From: Bacilli bacterium
Lineage (GTDB): Bacteria; Bacillota_I; Bacilli_A; RF39; UBA660
Assembly: GCA_017472015.1 (NCBI GenBank)
Contig: JAFURC010000016.1
Span: forward strand, 1-64,000
Reading direction: 5' to 3'
Length of the DNA: 64,000 bases
Part shown: one piece after another, positions 53,798 to 63,509 of the stretch
Layout of the letters: every line of letters starts with the position of its first letter
Position numbering within the stretch: the stretch's first letter is position 1
The notes under the pieces: model-generated
The model's database searches: none
Told to the model about the DNA's origin: nothing
Seen by the model: the letters and a program-made list of their open reading frames with translations, nothing else
Made by a program: the position numbers and the translations under genes

Positions 53798-54853
53798 CTA
53801 CTCAAATACAAAATGATATTCAACATAATTAACTAATTTAGTTGTCATCAAATAAAAATATAATATTAGTACTAGATACATTAAAATAGTCAAAATAATT
53901 CGTAATTTTTTATTTTCTATCAATTTTAAAATATTAGGAATTACTATTATTATTGCAAAAGAATAATATAAAGTTACTCGATATGCCGTTGAAAATATAG
54001 TTGCTAAAACTTGTATTATTGTTGCTATAAATGTCATATTTATAAATAATTGATTATTTTTATCTTGTTTTAATAACTTATCTTGATAAAAATAACTTGC
54101 AATAGACACAGCAAACAATAATATCAACATTTTATAACCATCACCACTTAAAGCTTCAAGGGATTCTGGTTTATAAATATATTCAAAAATAAAATTTAAA
54201 ATTACATTCTTAAATATTAAAAATACCCCAATAAATACCGCCCAAGTAATAATTATTTTTTTATTAATTTTTAAATTATAAACAAAGTATATTGGCAAAA
54301 ATACTAATGCTGTTTTATGAAACAACGAGGCTAAAAAAACTGCTAACAAAAACTTTAACAATTTTCTATTTTTAACAAATTTCAAACTATATAAAAGAAT
54401 TGAAATAGCTAAAGATTGCCTTAAAATTCCGAAAAAATATCCATAAAAATTAAATGTAATAAATATAAGTAGTGAATTAAGATAGTTTTTTGAATTATCT
54501 TTTATAAAGTAATATACTCCTATCATCGATAAAACTGAAGTCACCATCAAAAAGAAAGAATAATTGTTGTAGATAGTTGATATAAATTTACAATAATATT
54601 TATAAGCAACTTCATGACGACCATGTGTGAATAGTTTTAAAAAATCAACTTCATGACAATATTCAAAGATTTTTTTATAGTTATCGGTATCAACCCCAAC
54701 TGATGGACTACGCAAAACTAAAAATAAAACTAAAAATATAAAAATAATAGTAAAATACTTTTTATTTTCATCTAACTTAGGAACTTTTTTCGTTAAAAAT
54801 ATTAATAGTGTTATTTCAATTAAAATTAATAATAATATAAAATAATAATTCAC
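53798..54853 (-). CDS. EpsG-family polysaccharide polymerase (Wzy-type)
   Basis: 351 residues with about ten hydrophobic helices. RSPSVGVDTDNYKKIFEY, NFYGYFFGILRQSLAISILLYSLKFV and ASLFHKTALVFLPIYF are hallmarks of the EpsG family that polymerises lipid-linked repeat units. Next to Wzx, as in other Wzx/Wzy loci. Confidence 0.9.
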   Translation of the reverse strand: MNYYFILLLILIEITLLIFLTKKVPKLDENKKYFTIIFIFLVLFLVLRSPSVGVDTDNYKKIFEYCHEVDFLKLFTHGRHEVAYKYYCKFISTIYNNYSFFLMVTSVLSMIGVYYFIKDNSKNYLNSLLIFITFNFYGYFFGILRQSLAISILLYSLKFVKNRKLLKFLLAVFLASLFHKTALVFLPIYFVYNLKINKKIIITWAVFIGVFLIFKNVILNFIFEYIYKPESLEALSGDGYKMLILLFAVSIASYFYQDKLLKQDKNNQLFINMTFIATIIQVLATIFSTAYRVTLYYSFAIIIVIPNILKLIENKKLRIILTILMYLVLILYFYLMTTKLVNYVEYHFVFE

Positions 54854-54862
54854 ATAACCAAC

Positions 54863-55951
54863 TCATTTCTTCATAATTTTTTTTATATAATTCAACCATT
54901 TTTTATTTATTACATCAGGATTTGTTAAATTAATGACTTTTCTTGCTTCTTTTGCTAAATTTGTTGCTAATTTAGGATTACTTAAAATTTCTTCCATTTT
55001 TTTTGTCAATTCTTCACAATTTCCAACGGGAACTAATATTCCATTTTGATTGTTTTTAATCAATGTTCTTGGTCCTCCACAAGGACAATCAGTTGAAATG
55101 ACTGGTAATCCAAGTGTCATTGCTTCGATTAAGGAGTTAGGAAGTCCTTCGTAATCGCTAGATAAAACAAATAAATTAGCATCGACTATTTCGTTTTGTA
55201 CATTATCAATTTCCCCCATTAATTTTACTCTATCACTTAAATTTAATTTTTTAATATACTCCTCTAATTCATCGTGTAAAGGTCCTATTCCATATATTAA
55301 AAGTTTATATTCTAAAAACTTATCTGATAAATTATTAAAAGCATCAATTAATAATTTTTGATTTTTTTGAGGAGCTAATCGTCCAACATTAACAATCTTT
55401 TTTTCTCTTTTACCGGTATATTCCTGAGTGATAAAATCTTTACTGAGAGGATTTAATATAATAACCGACTTATCTTGAATATATTTAGGAAAATAACTTT
55501 TAGCCTCCTCCGTTTGAAAAACAAATCCATCGGCTTTTTTATATAGTTTTTTCATAATAAATTTATTAATTTTAGATTTATATTCAATTTTTGGATCATT
55601 ACGAACTGATACAATTACAGGAATTTTATGGATAGGTTTTAAAAATAAAACACGATAACTAGGCTCTGGTAGAAAAGAAATAATAATATCAGGATTGATT
55701 TCTTTTATAAACTTATTTAATTTTTTAATTCTTTTTATATTTTTTAAAAGAAAATTATTTGATTGTTTCAAGTCATCCAAAACATCTACTTTGACATTTA
55801 AAGGTAGTGAATATGATAGATTATTTTTTTTTGTTAAAATAATATTTATTGAATATTCTTTATTTAAAGAATTAGTTAAATTAGATATTACTCTTTCCGC
55901 ACCACCGTGTCCAAAAGAACCAAGACAAAATAAAATTTTCTTTTTAGACAT
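54863..55951 (-). CDS. Family 4 glycosyltransferase
   Basis: 362 residues, GT-B fold. KKILFCLGSFGHGGAERVI, VNVGRLAPQKNQKLLIDAF and SSDYEGLPNSLIEAMTLGLP are GT4 motifs. The start at 55951 follows GGGTGAT by four bases; an in-frame GTG at 55960 lies inside that sequence. The start overlaps the upstream glycosyltransferase stop by 8 bp. Confidence 0.93.
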   Translation of the reverse strand: MSKKKILFCLGSFGHGGAERVISNLTNSLNKEYSINIILTKKNNLSYSLPLNVKVDVLDDLKQSNNFLLKNIKRIKKLNKFIKEINPDIIISFLPEPSYRVLFLKPIHKIPVIVSVRNDPKIEYKSKINKFIMKKLYKKADGFVFQTEEAKSYFPKYIQDKSVIILNPLSKDFITQEYTGKREKKIVNVGRLAPQKNQKLLIDAFNNLSDKFLEYKLLIYGIGPLHDELEEYIKKLNLSDRVKLMGEIDNVQNEIVDANLFVLSSDYEGLPNSLIEAMTLGLPVISTDCPCGGPRTLIKNNQNGILVPVGNCEELTKKMEEILSNPKLATNLAKEARKVINLTNPDVINKKWLNYIKKIMKK

Positions 55952-57059
55952 TTTTATCACCCAATTTCATATAAAATTCTGTTAACCAATTAACATTTTT
56001 AGAAATATCATAGCCAGATGCTTGAATTTCTTTTTTAGTATTATATCTTTTAAAATTCTTATATTTTAAAATGTTCTGAACCCAAATTTTAATATCGTCT
56101 TCTAAGGATAATTTAGTTATTAAATTGGTTATAATCACCTCATCAGTTATAGTATCAGACATAACAATTGGTAAACTTGCTGCTTGAGCTTCTATTAAGG
56201 TTACAGGTAACCCTTCATAAATTGATGGCATAACAAATACATCCATAACTTGTAAAAATTCATTAACATCACTTCGATTAGTAAGTATTAAAACTTTATC
56301 TTCCAAATTTAAATCTTTTATTTTATTTTGAATTTCACATTTTAATGAAGATTCATCGCCTATTAAAAGTAAAAAAGCCTCTTTATTATTTTTTTGAATT
56401 TCATTAAAGATCTCTAAAATAAATTTATGATTTTTAGATTCAACAAATCTTCCAACGGTACCTATTATAAATTTATCTTCTAAATGATATTTTTTTCTTA
56501 TAGTATTTCTTATATTTGAATTATATAGAAATTTTTCTGTATTAATGGAATTATTTAAAACAAAACATTTATTAGAATCTGCGACTTTTTTACCAAATAA
56601 CCAGATACAAGATTCTTTCGAACAACCAATGAAGTAATTGGCAATATATCTTATTTTATATTGATATATTTTCTTAATAACCGATGATATCCCCTTACCG
56701 TTTGATGTACTGTGACTATGAGATATTGTAATTAATCCATATTTTTTAGCAATTTTTAATACAATTGCAGCTGTACTTCTTACATGAGAGTGGATTATTT
56801 TATATTCTTTATGATTTTCAAAAAAATCATCCCATGCTCTTGTATACAAAAAATGGTTTTTTCCATTATAATTTGGTAATACATATACCTTGCCACCTAA
56901 AGATTCAATTTCTTTTTGAAAATATTTTTCTTCTTTATCAATAATAAAGTCAAATTGAATTTTCTTTTTATCAATATTGCGATATAATTCCATGATCATC
57001 GTTTGTGATCCACCAATATTTAAACTACCTATATATTGTAAAATTCGAATTTGTTTCAT
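55944..57059 (-). CDS. Family 4 glycosyltransferase
   Basis: 371 residues. YIGSLNIGGSQTMIMELYRN and GTVGRFVESKNHKFILEIF, with MPSIYEGLPVTLIEAQAASLPIV, mark a GT4 enzyme of the EpsF type. In the middle of the polysaccharide operon. Confidence 0.93.
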   Translation of the reverse strand: MKQIRILQYIGSLNIGGSQTMIMELYRNIDKKKIQFDFIIDKEEKYFQKEIESLGGKVYVLPNYNGKNHFLYTRAWDDFFENHKEYKIIHSHVRSTAAIVLKIAKKYGLITISHSHSTSNGKGISSVIKKIYQYKIRYIANYFIGCSKESCIWLFGKKVADSNKCFVLNNSINTEKFLYNSNIRNTIRKKYHLEDKFIIGTVGRFVESKNHKFILEIFNEIQKNNKEAFLLLIGDESSLKCEIQNKIKDLNLEDKVLILTNRSDVNEFLQVMDVFVMPSIYEGLPVTLIEAQAASLPIVMSDTITDEVIITNLITKLSLEDDIKIWVQNILKYKNFKRYNTKKEIQASGYDISKNVNWLTEFYMKLGDKNV

Positions 57060-57061
57060 AT

Positions 57062-57565
57062 TTACCTTCTTTCAATTTTTATAATTTCTAGATTATCATT
57101 GCTTTTAACAATATAATCATTATCAATTTTACTATTTAAAACAACATTGGCACCAATTACATTACCGGAACCAATATTAGTTTTATAAAGAAGAATAGCA
57201 TTTGAACAAATCCAATTATAATTTCCTATTTTTATTTCTTTTTCTATATAATTTTTCTTGATATTATAATTTTTAGTATTAAAAACGTGAGAATGATCAT
57301 ACATTTTTACATTTTCCCCAAATAAATTATCATCACCAATTACTATTTCATTATGGCAATTAATTGAACAATCATTATTAAAATAATTATTATTTCCAAT
57401 TACTAATTTACCATTTTTACTCATATTAATATTAAATCTTTTTTCAAAAATCAAATGAGAACCAATTTTTAATCTTTTACCATATTTTAATTTGAAATAA
57501 AATATTTTAATTTTTATTCTTAGAAATTTTTTAATATTTTCTAAAAATTTTATAACTATATACAT
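57062..57565 (-). CDS. Hexapeptide-repeat acyltransferase, second copy
   Basis: 167 residues. A left-handed beta-helix with LVIGNNNYFNNDCSINCHNE, IVIGDDNLFGENVKMYDHSH and IKIGNYNWICSNAILLY. The catalytic His is probably in YDHSHVF. Likely O-acetyltransferase for the polymer. Three bp from the neighbouring glycosyltransferase. Confidence 0.85.
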   Translation of the reverse strand: MYIVIKFLENIKKFLRIKIKIFYFKLKYGKRLKIGSHLIFEKRFNINMSKNGKLVIGNNNYFNNDCSINCHNEIVIGDDNLFGENVKMYDHSHVFNTKNYNIKKNYIEKEIKIGNYNWICSNAILLYKTNIGSGNVIGANVVLNSKIDNDYIVKSNDNLEIIKIERR

Positions 57566-57576
57566 ACAAACCTCGA

Positions 57577-58695
57577 TTATTTTATATTTAGTATTTCTAA
57601 CATTTTTTTATTAATTATTTCAATTGCAAAGCGATCTTTACAATATTTATAACTTTCTTCACTCATTTTTTCTACTTCTTCTTTATGTTCAATCATATAA
57701 ATCATTTTTTTATATAAATCATTTATATCTTTAGGTTTCACTAAAAAACCATTTTTTCCATTTATTACTTCACGACATCCAATCGAATCAGTTGTAATAA
57801 TTGGTTTTGCAGTTGCTAAAGCTTCAAGAGAAGCTCTAGGTATGCCTTCTCTATAATATGATGGAAGGACATAAACACGAGCATTTTTTAAATATTCAAA
57901 GACATTATTAGTTTCCGGAATATATTCTATGATATTGTCATCAATATAAGGTTTTAAAGAAGAATAATCAATTGAATATGATGTTTTATCAATTCTTCCG
58001 ATATAGATAAATCTAGCATAAGGATACTTTTCTTTAACCATTTTCGCGGCTTCAAAATACTCAATAACCCCTTTACTTTTTAAAACCCTTGAAACCATAA
58101 TAAAAATATCTTCATCAGGTAAATTAGATTTTTTGAATTTTTTCATATTAACACCTGATCCTGATACTAATTCACATTTATCTCTTTTAAGATATTTTCT
58201 TTTTACAACCTCATCTATATCATCTTGATTTTGGAATATTACTTTTTTATTATATCTAAATGAAATTTTATACAAAATACCACATACAAAACGAATTATC
58301 TTAGTTTTAAAACTAACTTCTTTTTCATACAAATGCCCAAGTCCTGTTACCATTGAATAAATATTTTTGATTTTATTCATTCTAGCTGCTAAACTACCTA
58401 AAACGATAGGTTTAATTGTATAAGAAAAAACAATATCTGGTTTTTCTTTTTTTATTATTTTCTTTAAAGTAAAAATATAAGTAAGATTCTTAGTTATTGA
58501 AGTAGTATTTTTATTCATTTCTATAACTATTTCTTTAGCACCTAAGTTTTTAAATTGTTCAGAAAAGCCTGATTCTGGAACTACAACCGATACATCATAA
58601 TTTTTCTTTATAATATCTTTTACTAAATCTTCTCGAAAGTTAAAAAACATGCTAGTATTTGAAGTGATAATTAAAACTTTTTTCTTTTTTTTCAT
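57577..58695 (-). CDS. Family 4 glycosyltransferase
   Basis: 372 residues. TSNTSMFFNFREDLVKDI, YSMVTGLGHLYEKE and FIMVSRVLKSKGVIEYFEAAK, with PSYYREGIPRASLEALATAKP, are typical of EpsD/CapL-like GT4 enzymes that often act just after the initiating sugar-phosphate transferase. No initiating transferase follows here. Confidence 0.92.
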   Translation of the reverse strand: MKKKKKVLIITSNTSMFFNFREDLVKDIIKKNYDVSVVVPESGFSEQFKNLGAKEIVIEMNKNTTSITKNLTYIFTLKKIIKKEKPDIVFSYTIKPIVLGSLAARMNKIKNIYSMVTGLGHLYEKEVSFKTKIIRFVCGILYKISFRYNKKVIFQNQDDIDEVVKRKYLKRDKCELVSGSGVNMKKFKKSNLPDEDIFIMVSRVLKSKGVIEYFEAAKMVKEKYPYARFIYIGRIDKTSYSIDYSSLKPYIDDNIIEYIPETNNVFEYLKNARVYVLPSYYREGIPRASLEALATAKPIITTDSIGCREVINGKNGFLVKPKDINDLYKKMIYMIEHKEEVEKMSEESYKYCKDRFAIEIINKKMLEILNIK

Positions 58696-58754
58696 AAATG
58701 AATACTCCTATCTAATATTATTTATTTTACATTTTATAAATATAATTTTTTTAA

Positions 58755-60671
58755 TCAATCATTTTCCAATCTTTCTTCTTTTTCTTCTGTTGTACTTAGA
58801 TTATCATCACTTACTATTTCATCTTTTTTTGAATCTGAAATATTAATTTCAATATCAGCGTTATCGACAATAACTTCATTATTGACATCTTCTTTTTCTT
58901 CTGTTGTACTTAGATTATCATCACTTATTATTTCTTCATTTTTTGAATCTAAAATATTAATTTCAATATCAGTATTATCGACAATAACTTCATTATTGAT
59001 GTCTTCTTTTTCTATAATAGAACTTTTAGTTTCTAATGATTCTTTTGAACTATTATCTTCTTTTAAAATAATCCCATTTGATAAATTTTTATTTTCTTCG
59101 TAAGAATTTTCTAATTTTTTACCATCACTAACTTTATTTAAGCTTTCTTTTGCATTGCTAATTGTATTTTCATCTGGTACCATGACATATAATTTTTGAT
59201 AAGGATATGTATAAGTAAAATCACTTCCATCACTTCCACTTAAACTAATTGAAGTGATATTCCAATTTGGCATATCATTAAGTTGTAATTTAACTAAATC
59301 TGTTATTTTATCAGTTCCAAGATTAGTAGCAAAACTACCACTTAAAGAATTCAAAATATTACTATAATTCGTTAAAATGCTAGGGTTCATAGCTTTTTTG
59401 ATAATAGCTTGTATCATTGCTTGTTGATTTTCTCCACGAACTCTATCTCCTTCTTTGAATGCTTTCCTTGTTCTTACAAAATCAAGAGCTTCTAGACCAC
59501 TTACGTGATTATAACCTTTTTTAAAATAATAACCTCGACCTGCACTTTTAAATGTATATTTTGAATAAACATCCACACCACCTAGAGCATCTACTAGATT
59601 AACAAGTGCTGCATAATTAACTTTAAAGTAATAATTAATCTCAGTATCTAGTAAATTTTCTATAGTTTTAACGCTCATATCAATTCCATAAATTCCTGCA
59701 TGAGTTAATTTATCTTTAGAATCTGTCCCAGGAAACTCAACATAATAATCTCTTGGTATATTAATCATTAATATTTGATTAGTCTTAGGATTAATACTAA
59801 CAACAATATTCACGTCACTTCTTGTTAAACTATTAACACTACCATATGAATCAATTCCTGATATATAAAAATTAAATGTATCTTTAGTAACATCTGCTTC
59901 TTTTTTAATTTCTACAACTTTTTCTTTTAAAGAAAATTCATATATTACTTTATATTTTAAGTCAAATTCTTCTGAATCTTCACTTAACATTTGATAATAA
60001 GAATCACCTAGTACTATAGCTTTTATCTCTTTATTATCTAAATCATTTAAAGCAATGCTATATTCTTTATATTCTTCCTCAGCAAAACTTATTTCATCTT
60101 CTAAATTTTTAAATATTTTATCTAAGTCTTCATTAGAATGCTTAACATAACCAATTTTTTCTTCATCTAAATCATCTATTTCTTGATAATCGCTATTCTT
60201 TAAAACCATAACAACATAGTTTTTAGTTTCATAATTATAACCACTAGTAAAATCATCTAAAAAACTAAATGTTTTATTTAAATAAAAAAATGAAAAACTT
60301 AAAATCAAAATATTAATTATAGCCACAACAGAAACAAAAATTTTAAAACCTTTATTAATTTTTTTCCTAGTTAATAAAAACAATAATACAACAGGTAAAA
60401 GAACTACTAAAACTAAATAAACTATTAAATATTTTAAAGGTAAAACATCATATCTAAATACTAAAAAAGTATTTAAAAAAATCATAAACAACCAAATAAT
60501 ACTAATAATTAATAAGTAAATATTTAATTTCTTTACTTTTTTATTTTTCTTTTTTTTCTTCTTCACTTTATCACCTTTATTATTTTTTATGTTTTTTTTA
60601 TTGGTTTTATCTTCTTTTTGATTTTCTTTTTTATAAAGTTCTTCATCTATATCTTCGATTATAACATCCAT
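58755..60671 (-). CDS. LytR-CpsA-Psr (LCP) family glycopolymer ligase
   Basis: 638 residues from the ATG at 60671, with AGGCGGTG upstream. A basic Lys-rich cytoplasmic tail (about 1-48) and three to four membrane helices precede the LCP domain (VNIVVSINPKTNQILMINIPRDYYVE, DKLTHAGIYG, FVRTRKAFKEGDRVRGENQQAM). LCP proteins attach polysaccharides or teichoic acids to peptidoglycan. An acidic tail with two 38-residue repeats ends the protein. The likely final step for the upstream polysaccharide. Confidence 0.92.
   Translation of the reverse strand: MDVIIEDIDEELYKKENQKEDKTNKKNIKNNKGDKVKKKKKKNKKVKKLNIYLLIISIIWLFMIFLNTFLVFRYDVLPLKYLIVYLVLVVLLPVVLLFLLTRKKINKGFKIFVSVVAIINILILSFSFFYLNKTFSFLDDFTSGYNYETKNYVVMVLKNSDYQEIDDLDEEKIGYVKHSNEDLDKIFKNLEDEISFAEEEYKEYSIALNDLDNKEIKAIVLGDSYYQMLSEDSEEFDLKYKVIYEFSLKEKVVEIKKEADVTKDTFNFYISGIDSYGSVNSLTRSDVNIVVSINPKTNQILMINIPRDYYVEFPGTDSKDKLTHAGIYGIDMSVKTIENLLDTEINYYFKVNYAALVNLVDALGGVDVYSKYTFKSAGRGYYFKKGYNHVSGLEALDFVRTRKAFKEGDRVRGENQQAMIQAIIKKAMNPSILTNYSNILNSLSGSFATNLGTDKITDLVKLQLNDMPNWNITSISLSGSDGSDFTYTYPYQKLYVMVPDENTISNAKESLNKVSDGKKLENSYEENKNLSNGIILKEDNSSKESLETKSSIIEKEDINNEVIVDNTDIEINILDSKNEEIISDDNLSTTEEKEDVNNEVIVDNADIEINISDSKKDEIVSDDNLSTTEEKEERLEND
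58776..59005. repeat. 114-bp tandem duplication in the LCP gene tail
   Basis: Two copies about 114 bp apart (compare gttgtacttag at 58789 and 58903). Each encodes an acidic 38-residue unit containing NNEVIVDN and SDDNLSTTEEKE. Confidence 0.85.
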
Positions 60672-60822
60672 ATTACACCGCCTACTAACTATGTGCATTT
60701 TATTTCTTTAATCAACATAAGTTCTCTTAAAGTATATCATATTTAAAAAAAAAATGATCAAAAAAAAGAAAAATTGTCGAAAATTTTCTTCAATTTCTCT
60801 TTTTTATTAGTTTTTTTTATAA

Positions 60823-61296
60823 TTAACTTACAATTACTCGACCATTATAATTTAAATTACCTAAATAAGTTTCACTCAACCATATTTTTAAATTAATAGT
60901 TTTAGTCTCGTTTGTATCAATATCATCAATATAAATAATACCATCTGTATTTAATGAATGAATACTTCTATTATTAATCATATACTTTACATAATTATTA
61001 CTTACATTATCAGTTAACATATCACTAACAATAGAAATTTTTATATCTTGTTTTGTATCTGATATATTTTGAATATCAAAGTTATAACTTTCTATTTTAT
61101 TAATATCTTTATCACTTACTTGACTCAATGAATTAAATTCTATGTTCTCTGAAACAATAATATTTTTATCTTGAATATCCTTATAAATATTAAAGTCTTT
61201 AACATAAAACCAAAGATAAGTTGAAACTATTAAGAAAATACTAGTATAAATAATTGATGATATATGATATATCATTTCTTTTTTATATTTATTCAC
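60823..61296 (-). CDS. Small TasA-like exported protein
   Basis: 157 residues from the GTG at 61296, with AAGGGGTG seven bases upstream. The N-terminal hydrophobic helix (about 12-32) is followed by a beta-type domain whose C-terminal motif pattern (NYVKYMINNRSI, IYIDDIDTNETKTINLKIWLSE) resembles the secreted domain of TasA/camelysin-like proteins and the KTYRLYMWIDD region of the LRR proteins. An in-frame frame up to 61335 overlaps the promoter -10 and is not used. Confidence 0.65.
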   Translation of the reverse strand: MNKYKKEMIYHISSIIYTSIFLIVSTYLWFYVKDFNIYKDIQDKNIIVSENIEFNSLSQVSDKDINKIESYNFDIQNISDTKQDIKISIVSDMLTDNVSNNYVKYMINNRSIHSLNTDGIIYIDDIDTNETKTINLKIWLSETYLGNLNYNGRVIVS

Positions 61297-61323
61297 AAAA
61301 AAACACCCCTTAAATTTAGGGAT

Positions 61324-61352
61324 ATTATACCACAAAATTAGTTTTTTTGCAA
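61324..61352 (-). promoter_or_regulatory. Promoter of the TasA-like gene
   Basis: TTGCAA (61347-61352), 17-bp spacer, TATAAT (61324-61329) on the minus strand, identical in boxes and spacing to the two LRR gene promoters. The -35 lies inside the end of the dCMP deaminase gene. Confidence 0.7.
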
Positions 61353-61871
61353 GTCTATTACTATTTTATCGGTATTTAAGGCAATTGAATGATAAGATAC
61401 ACCACATTCATCAAACATCATTTTACTTGCTTTAACACTATCTGAGTCTTCTACTTTTTCTCCATTTGGATTTTTAAATTTATCAGATAAATATATTACT
61501 TCTTTTATTCCTGATTGAACAATTAATTTAGCACATTCATTACAAGGGAATAAATCAACATATATTTTTGCATTTTCTAAGTCTTTTCTACTTCCTCGGT
61601 AGTTTAATATAGCATTCATCTCGGCATGACAAACAAAAGCATATTTAGTTTCTAACATACCACCATTTCTTTCCCACGGAAAAACGACATCGTTAAATCC
61701 ATTAGGAGCTCCATTATATCCAATTGATAAAATTCTATTTTGTTTATCAACAATACATGCCCCAACTCTTGTGGATGGGTCTTTACTTCTATATGAAGAA
61801 AGTTTAGCGATTGCCATAAAATATTCATCCCATGATAAGTAATCTTTTCGTTGTTTATCTATTTTTTTCAT
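61338..61871 (-). CDS. comEB: dCMP deaminase (ComEB family)
   Basis: Deaminates dCMP to dUMP for thymidylate synthesis. Zinc motifs FVCHAEMNAIL and DLFPCNECAKL, plus STRVGACIVDKQNRI and YNGAPNGFND, match the family. 177 residues. The ATG follows the mtaB stop directly. Confidence 0.93.
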   Translation of the reverse strand: MKKIDKQRKDYLSWDEYFMAIAKLSSYRSKDPSTRVGACIVDKQNRILSIGYNGAPNGFNDVVFPWERNGGMLETKYAFVCHAEMNAILNYRGSRKDLENAKIYVDLFPCNECAKLIVQSGIKEVIYLSDKFKNPNGEKVEDSDSVKASKMMFDECGVSYHSIALNTDKIVIDLQKN

Positions 61872-63143
61872 TTATTCACCTATAATACCTTCCAATGTTA
61901 AATCATTTCTTTTATTAATTTTTACTTTTATTATTTTATTACTTTCTACTCTTTTATTTACTAAAACCTTTAAATAATTACCAGTATGACCAATTGATTT
62001 ATTATTGTCATTTGTCTCAATTAAAACTTCAACAGTTTTACCTATAAAAGAATCTAAATAATCGCTTTCTAAGTTATTACTTAAAGCAATTAATTCTTTT
62101 ACTCTTTCTTTTTTTATATTATCAGGAATTTGATTAGGCATTAAGTCAGCTTTTGTTCCTTGTCTTCTTGAATACGGGAATACATGGATTTTCGAAAAAT
62201 TAATTTTCTTTGCAAATTCAAGAGTTTCCTTGAAATTTTCTTCACTTTCTCCTGGAAAACCAACGATAATATCCGTTGTTATATTAATGTCTGATCTAAT
62301 ACGCCTAATAGTTTTAATTTTATCATAAAAATAATCGGTTAAATATTTTCGGTTCATATTTTTTAAGACGCTATCAGATCCTGCTTGAAGTGGTATATGT
62401 AAATGGGAAACAATTTTCTTGTTTTCTTTTAAAACATTTAAAAACTCATCATTTAATTCTGTTATTTCAATTGATGATATTCTTAGTCTTTTTAAACCAT
62501 CTATTTTGCAAATTTCTCTTAATAACTCAGGAAAAGATGTTTTTATATCACTTCCATAGTGACCTGTATGAATACCAGTTAAAACTACTTCTTGATAACC
62601 ATTTTGCACTAATGTATTAATTTCTTTTAAAACTGTTTCTTTCTTTTTACTTCTTTGTCTTCCTCTTGTGTAAGGAATTATACAATAAGAACAAAAGTTC
62701 TCACAACCATCTTGAATTTTAACATAAGCTCTTGTATGAGAAGACATTTCTTCTATAAACATATCTTCAAAATTAGAATCAAAATCATCATATAAAATTT
62801 TTTTATTTTCTTTAGTTTGTAAATATTCTTCAACAAGTTCTACAACTTTAGATTTATCTTTATTTCCAATTATTATATTAACTCTATCGTTTTCATAATC
62901 TTTATGGGCTTCAATCATACACCCCATAACAACAATTATACTACTATTGTTTTCTCTTATTATTTTATTTATTATTTTTCTACTTTTTGAATCACTCATA
63001 TTGGTAACACTACAAGTATTTATAATATAAATATCACTTATACCATCAGTTATTTCATAACCTTTTTTCTTAAATTCACTTAAAACATATTCAGATTCAT
63101 AAGTATTAACTTTACAACCGAGTGTAACTGCACGTACTTTCAT
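61872..63143 (-). CDS. mtaB: tRNA threonylcarbamoyladenosine methylthiotransferase MtaB
   Basis: Adds the methylthio group to t6A37 of tRNA. The N-terminal MTTase domain has three Cys (VTLGCKVNTYES, INTCSVTN, VMGCMIEAH). The radical-SAM cluster is CENFCSYCIIPYTRGRQRS, then the TRAM-like C-terminus. 423 residues, normal length. Confidence 0.95.
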   Translation of the reverse strand: MKVRAVTLGCKVNTYESEYVLSEFKKKGYEITDGISDIYIINTCSVTNMSDSKSRKIINKIIRENNSSIIVVMGCMIEAHKDYENDRVNIIIGNKDKSKVVELVEEYLQTKENKKILYDDFDSNFEDMFIEEMSSHTRAYVKIQDGCENFCSYCIIPYTRGRQRSKKKETVLKEINTLVQNGYQEVVLTGIHTGHYGSDIKTSFPELLREICKIDGLKRLRISSIEITELNDEFLNVLKENKKIVSHLHIPLQAGSDSVLKNMNRKYLTDYFYDKIKTIRRIRSDINITTDIIVGFPGESEENFKETLEFAKKINFSKIHVFPYSRRQGTKADLMPNQIPDNIKKERVKELIALSNNLESDYLDSFIGKTVEVLIETNDNNKSIGHTGNYLKVLVNKRVESNKIIKVKINKRNDLTLEGIIGE

Positions 63144-63145
63144 AA

Positions 63146-63460
63146 CTATTTTTTTATATACTGCTTACTTGCTGTTTGTTCTTGGAACTCTTCTTTTGCT
63201 TGTTGAACCATTTTAAAAATCATAATTACTTCAGGATTCATATAAGGATAAAGTTCTTCTTCAGATTTATTTTCTTTTAAAACATATTTTAAATTTTTAA
63301 AATCAATAATATCATGAAGTTTATCCATTTTCATTGTTGTTCTATCAAAATTTCTTCCTAAGGCATGAAGAACTCTATAAAAATCTTGAATAATTAAACT
63401 TGATAACTCAGATCCAAAAACTAAATAACCACTTGCTATAACTTCGTCGTATGTATACAT
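63146..63460 (-). CDS. Hypothetical protein, 104 residues
   Basis: An unrecognised soluble helical protein (YDEVIASGYLVFGSELSSLI, VLHALGRNFDRTTM, YPYMNPEVIMIFKMVQQAKE). It has GGGAGG before the ATG and a consensus promoter (63481-63509), and is the first gene of the operon with mtaB and comEB. Confidence 0.75.
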   Translation of the reverse strand: MYTYDEVIASGYLVFGSELSSLIIQDFYRVLHALGRNFDRTTMKMDKLHDIIDFKNLKYVLKENKSEEELYPYMNPEVIMIFKMVQQAKEEFQEQTASKQYIKK

Positions 63461-63480
63461 AAAAACCTCCCATAATTAAT

Positions 63481-63509
63481 ATTATAAAACAAAAAGAAAA
63501 ATCATTCAA
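63481..63509 (-). promoter_or_regulatory. Promoter of the 104-residue gene-mtaB-comEB operon
   Basis: TTGAAT (63504-63509), 17-bp spacer, TATAAT (63481-63486) on the minus strand, overlapping the end of the upstream gene. Confidence 0.7.

Noticed and set aside
58649-59103. Plus-strand ORFs over the LCP gene tail
   Set aside because: They are antisense to the acidic repeats and rich in Ser/Leu/Phe as expected for a complement of AT-rich coding DNA.
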